Assembly: GCA_050258235.1 (NCBI GenBank)
Contig: JBLMYK010000081.1
Span: forward strand, 1-7,620
Reading direction: 5' to 3'
DNA: 7,620 nt
Source of the DNA: JAKOQB01 sp050258235
GTDB lineage: Bacteria > Pseudomonadota > Gammaproteobacteria > Burkholderiales > Burkholderiaceae_F
This document shows, in pieces, positions 4,968 to 7,620 of this stretch. The notes beneath the pieces were generated by a model. The model was not told where the DNA came from and did not search any database. It was given only the letters and a program-made list of their open reading frames with translations. A program made the translations under genes and the position numbers. The first letter of the stretch is position 1, and each line of letters opens with the position of its first letter.

Positions 4968-5848
4968 TGTTTGATGCAGCCGTGAACGGTGTGATGCACG
5001 ACGAATCCATATCTTCATCGCGCGCCGCGTCGATGTCGGCGGCGGACGGCGAGGTTCCGGACCGCACCCCGAACCTGGCGCCGGTGCGCTTCGCGGAGAT
5101 CGCCGAAGACATCGGCGCGCCGAATCCGCTCGACGCGGGCATCGCGAACGTCAAGTTCCCGGTGAGACGGGTCAGGGCGGGTGAAACGCTCTATCGAGCC
5201 GGTGACCGTTTCGATGCGATCTACATCGTGCGTGCCGGCTTCTTCAAGACCGTGTGCGTCGAGGCGAACGGCGTCGAGCAGATCATGGCGTTTCCGATGC
5301 GCGGTGACGCGATCGGTCTCGACGGCGTCAGCGGACAGCGCTACCGGACCGAAACGAGGGCGCTCGACACCAGCCTGGTCGTGGTCGTTTCGCTGGACCG
5401 CCTGGCGTCGCTGGCCGGCGCGGGCGGGGTCGCCGAGCGGCTGCTGCATTTCATCTTCAGTCGCGAGATGAGGCGGCAGCAGGACATGATGCTGCTGCTC
5501 GGGTCGTTCAGCGCCGAAGCGCGGGTTGCTGCGTTCCTGCTGCAACTGGCCGACAAGTTCGGCCGCCTTGGCTTTTCCCGCACTTCCTACCTGCTGAAGA
5601 TGTCGCGCCAGGAAATTGGCAGCTACCTCGGCATCAAGCTTGAGACCGTCAGCCGCACGCTGTCGGCGCTGGCCTCCGCCGGGCTGATCCGGGTCGATCA
5701 GAAATCGATCCGGCTGCTCGACGCGGCGGCATTGCGCGAGCGGGTCGTGTCGAACGAAGACGCGTCGCGTCCGGCGCGTCCATCGCACCCGTCGTTGCGG
5801 CGTGCCGCGAGTTCGGCGGCGCGTGCCGTCGCACCCGCGCTGGCCTGA
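4967..5848 (+). CDS. Crp/Fnr-family transcriptional regulator, FNR-like without Fe-S cysteines
   Basis: A 293-residue cytoplasmic DNA-binding regulator. After an extra Ser/Ala/Asp-rich N-terminus (1-60), the cyclic-nucleotide-binding-type beta-roll spans about 62-145 (VRAGETLYRAGDRFDAIYIVRAG), the dimerisation helix about 152-180, and the Crp-type winged helix about 183-250. From QQDMMLLLG to ETVSRTLS the sequence closely tracks E. coli FNR. The recognition helix keeps Glu226, Ser229 and Arg230, the E--SR triad that reads TTGAT half-sites in FNR. The FNR N-terminal cysteine cluster is absent, the internal Cys122 position is Val139, and the only cysteine is Cys97. It therefore should not carry a 4Fe-4S cluster, and the typical cAMP-contact Arg-Ser pair of CRP is not evident. 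A 35-residue Arg/Ala/Ser/Pro-rich tail (about 260-293) follows the wing. Its tight coupling to the receiver gene suggests a functional link. Confidence 0.92.
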   Translation: MFDAAVNGVMHDESISSSRAASMSAADGEVPDRTPNLAPVRFAEIAEDIGAPNPLDAGIANVKFPVRRVRAGETLYRAGDRFDAIYIVRAGFFKTVCVEANGVEQIMAFPMRGDAIGLDGVSGQRYRTETRALDTSLVVVVSLDRLASLAGAGGVAERLLHFIFSREMRRQQDMMLLLGSFSAEARVAAFLLQLADKFGRLGFSRTSYLLKMSRQEIGSYLGIKLETVSRTLSALASAGLIRVDQKSIRLLDAAALRERVVSNEDASRPARPSHPSLRRAASSAARAVAPALA

Positions 5849-5982
5849 GGCGCGCGGGCCGCACATCGGTTTCCCCGGCGGCAGCACTCAAACGGGACGG
5901 CGCCCGGCGCGCCGCTGGGCAGGCGCGAACGCTTCCGCAGGCACGGGCGCGGCTCACCGCGCTGCGTCGATAATCGGCAGCG
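5849..5982 (+). promoter_or_regulatory. Crp/Fnr-mnmC gap with a possible -10 element (GATAAT)
   Basis: A 134-base GC-rich gap. GATAAT at 5969-5974 matches 5 of 6 bases of the -10 consensus and lies just 8 bases before the mnmC ATG. No -35 element, terminator with a T-tract or FNR box is visible. If GATAAT is used, transcription would begin within a few bases of the ATG, giving a near-leaderless message, which fits the absence of a Shine-Dalgarno. The evidence is weak. Confidence 0.2.
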
Positions 5983-7620
5983 ATGCCGCTGCAGACCGAA
6001 CCTCTGGCGTTCGACGCAACCGGCGCCGCCTTCAGCGTGCGCTACGGCGATGTCTACGCGAGCCGCGACGGCGCGCTGGGTCAGGCGCGGCACGTCTTCC
6101 TCGACGGTAATGCGCTGCCCGCGCGTTGGGCACACGGGGAGCAATTCGTGATCGTCGAGACCGGGTTCGGGCTCGGCACCAATTTCCTCGCGGCGTGGCA
6201 AGCATGGCGCGACGACCCGCGGCGGCCGCACCGGCTCCACTTCGTTTCGGTCGAGCTGCATCCGCTTGCCGCCGCAGCGCTGCGCGCAAATGCGCCGCCG
6301 GAACTGAGCGTCCTGGCCGGGCAACTCGCCGACGCGTGGCCGCTACCGTTGCCCGGCGTGCACCGCTGTGAATTCGAAGGTGGCGCCGTGGTCCTGACGC
6401 TCGCGCTGGGCGATGCGCGCGAGATAGTGCCGCGGTTCGCCTGCGGCGCCGACGCGTTCTTCCTCGACGGCTTCGCGCCGGACCGCAATCCGCAGATATG
6501 GGAGGCGCCGCTGCTGAAGGCGCTGGCTCGGCTCGCGCGCCCCGGAGCGACGCTTGCCACGTGGTGCACGGCGCGTACGGTGCGCGACGCGTTGACGGCA
6601 GCCGGATTCGAGGTGCAGCTGCGTGCCGGGTTCGGGCACAAGCGCCAGATGCTCACGGGTCATTTCGCACCGCGCTGGCGCGTGCGGCGGCATGAACCGC
6701 CCGCGGCGTATCGCGGCGAGCGCAGCGCGGTCGTGATCGGCGCCGGTCTGGCGGGCGCGACCGTCGCGCATGCGCTGGCGCGTCGCGGCTGGCACGTTCA
6801 GGTGGTCGAGCGCGAGCGTGCGCCGGCATCGCGCGCGTCGGGCCTGCCGTGGGGCCTGCTGTATCCGCAGATCACCGCCGACGACAGCGTGCTGGCGCGG
6901 CTGACCCGCGCGGGCTTCTATGCCAGCCGGCGCGCGCTGCGGACGCTCGCCGCCGCCGGTGGCGAGCGCATCCTGTGGCAGGTCTGCGGCGTCTTCCGGC
7001 AGGCGGGAGACGTTGCAGAAGAGGCGGAGTGGCGCGCATTGGCGGTGCGGCTGCAGTTGCCGTCGCAGTTCGCGCGTTTCGTCGACGTGGGCGAGGCCGG
7101 CCGATTGCTTGGCGCTGCGCCGCTGCGCGGCGGCTGGTGGTTTGCCGACGGCGCGCTGGTCTCGGCAGCGACGTGGTGCGCGCAGGCGCTCGTGCCGCCA
7201 TCGATTTCGCTTCGCTGCGGCTGCGCAGTCGAACGGCTCGAGCGCGCCGGCGATGCGTGGCTGGCGCGCGCGGCCGACGGGCGCGCGCTTGCCTCCGCGC
7301 CGGTCGCAGTGGTGGCAAGCGCGCTCGATGCGCCGCGCCTGCTGCACGGCTCGGCCGCGGTCGTTGCGGTGCGCGGGAGGATCACGCAGGTCGAGCCGGC
7401 GGCATTCGCTTCGCTGCGCGCCGGGCTCACCGGCGACGGCTATCTGCTGCACGGGCCCGACGGCTGGTCCGGCGTCGGTGCCACGTATGAAACGCGGATG
7501 CCCGGCGATGAGACGATCAGCGCGCTCGACGATGGCCGGGCGCAGGCGAGCAACCTGGCGCGCGCACCGCGCCTGCTCGCCGCACCGCCGACCCTGAAGC
7601 CCGTCGGCGTGTTCGATGCG
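5983..7620 (+). CDS. mnmC: Bifunctional tRNA mnm5s2U34 biosynthesis protein MnmC (3' end beyond window)
   Basis: The first 546 residues of MnmC; the frame is open to the window edge and the usual 620-690 residue length implies that roughly 75-140 residues are missing. MnmC completes the wobble-uridine modification mnm5(s2)U34: its FAD-dependent C-terminal half removes the carboxymethyl group from cmnm5U, and its SAM-dependent N-terminal half methylates the resulting nm5U. Methyltransferase half (about 1-235): DVYASRDGALGQARHVFLDGN (roughly 23-43), SAM loop ETGFGLGTNFLAAW (59-72), SVELHPL (89-95) and FFLDGFAPDRNPQIW (159-173). Oxidoreductase half: Rossmann FAD motif VVIGAGLAGA (250-259) with VVERE at 275-279, then ASGLPWGLLYPQ (285-296). 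ATG 5983 is the only start: an in-frame TAA lies at 5971-5973 with no other start codon between. No Shine-Dalgarno precedes it. Confidence 0.95.
   Translation, partial: MPLQTEPLAFDATGAAFSVRYGDVYASRDGALGQARHVFLDGNALPARWAHGEQFVIVETGFGLGTNFLAAWQAWRDDPRRPHRLHFVSVELHPLAAAALRANAPPELSVLAGQLADAWPLPLPGVHRCEFEGGAVVLTLALGDAREIVPRFACGADAFFLDGFAPDRNPQIWEAPLLKALARLARPGATLATWCTARTVRDALTAAGFEVQLRAGFGHKRQMLTGHFAPRWRVRRHEPPAAYRGERSAVVIGAGLAGATVAHALARRGWHVQVVERERAPASRASGLPWGLLYPQITADDSVLARLTRAGFYASRRALRTLAAAGGERILWQVCGVFRQAGDVAEEAEWRALAVRLQLPSQFARFVDVGEAGRLLGAAPLRGGWWFADGALVSAATWCAQALVPPSISLRCGCAVERLERAGDAWLARAADGRALASAPVAVVASALDAPRLLHGSAAVVAVRGRITQVEPAAFASLRAGLTGDGYLLHGPDGWSGVGATYETRMPGDETISALDDGRAQASNLARAPRLLAAPPTLKPVGVFDA

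Noticed and set aside
5015..5887. Antisense open frame of 290 codons opposite the Crp/Fnr gene
   Set aside because: A shadow of the real gene: no domain, skewed composition, and the + strand frame has a good ribosome site and FNR-like motifs.
6343..7452. Antisense open frame of 369 codons opposite mnmC
   Set aside because: Composition is Arg/Ala/Gln-rich with no domain, and the + strand carries unmistakable MnmC motifs through the same bases.

Overview
The window is about two-thirds G+C or more, densely coded, and every gene I accept is on the + strand. The GC-rich third codon positions, the fused tRNA-modification gene mnmC and the family types present suggest a proteobacterium, most likely a betaproteobacterium such as one of the Burkholderiales. 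That placement is inference. I see no mobile element, CRISPR array, tRNA or rRNA.

Layout: (1) 111-1724 encodes an MFS_3/EntS-type efflux transporter with a soluble C-terminal ferredoxin-like domain. (2) 1856-4093 encodes a two-component pair: a soluble PAS-PAS histidine kinase of the NarX/DegS type, then, 24 bases later, its likely partner, a NarL/FixJ response regulator. (3) 4094-4556 is a 463-base gap holding an imperfect hairpin, a perfect 15-base palindrome and a small 57-codon reading frame with a strong Shine-Dalgarno. (4) 4557-5848 encodes a stand-alone receiver-domain protein whose stop codon overlaps the start of a Crp/Fnr-family regulator. (5) 5983 to the window end is mnmC, truncated by the window edge.

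The central 4 kb (1856-5848) reads as a signalling cluster: one sensor kinase, two receivers (one with a DNA-binding output, one without) and an FNR-like transcription factor. Both PAS domains carry a histidine at the position of the FixL haem ligand. The regulator resembles E. coli FNR closely around its DNA-binding helix but has lost all of the iron-sulphur cysteines. A testable reading is a gas- or redox-responsive circuit in which the kinase senses the signal, the NarL-type regulator and the lone receiver share phosphoryl groups, and the FNR-like protein supplies a second output. The transporter and mnmC flank this cluster and need not belong to it.

The best candidates for something undescribed are the coupled receiver/Crp-Fnr pair, the recently duplicated FixL-like PAS pair with glutamine in place of the distal arginine, and the small protein gene at 4286-4459.
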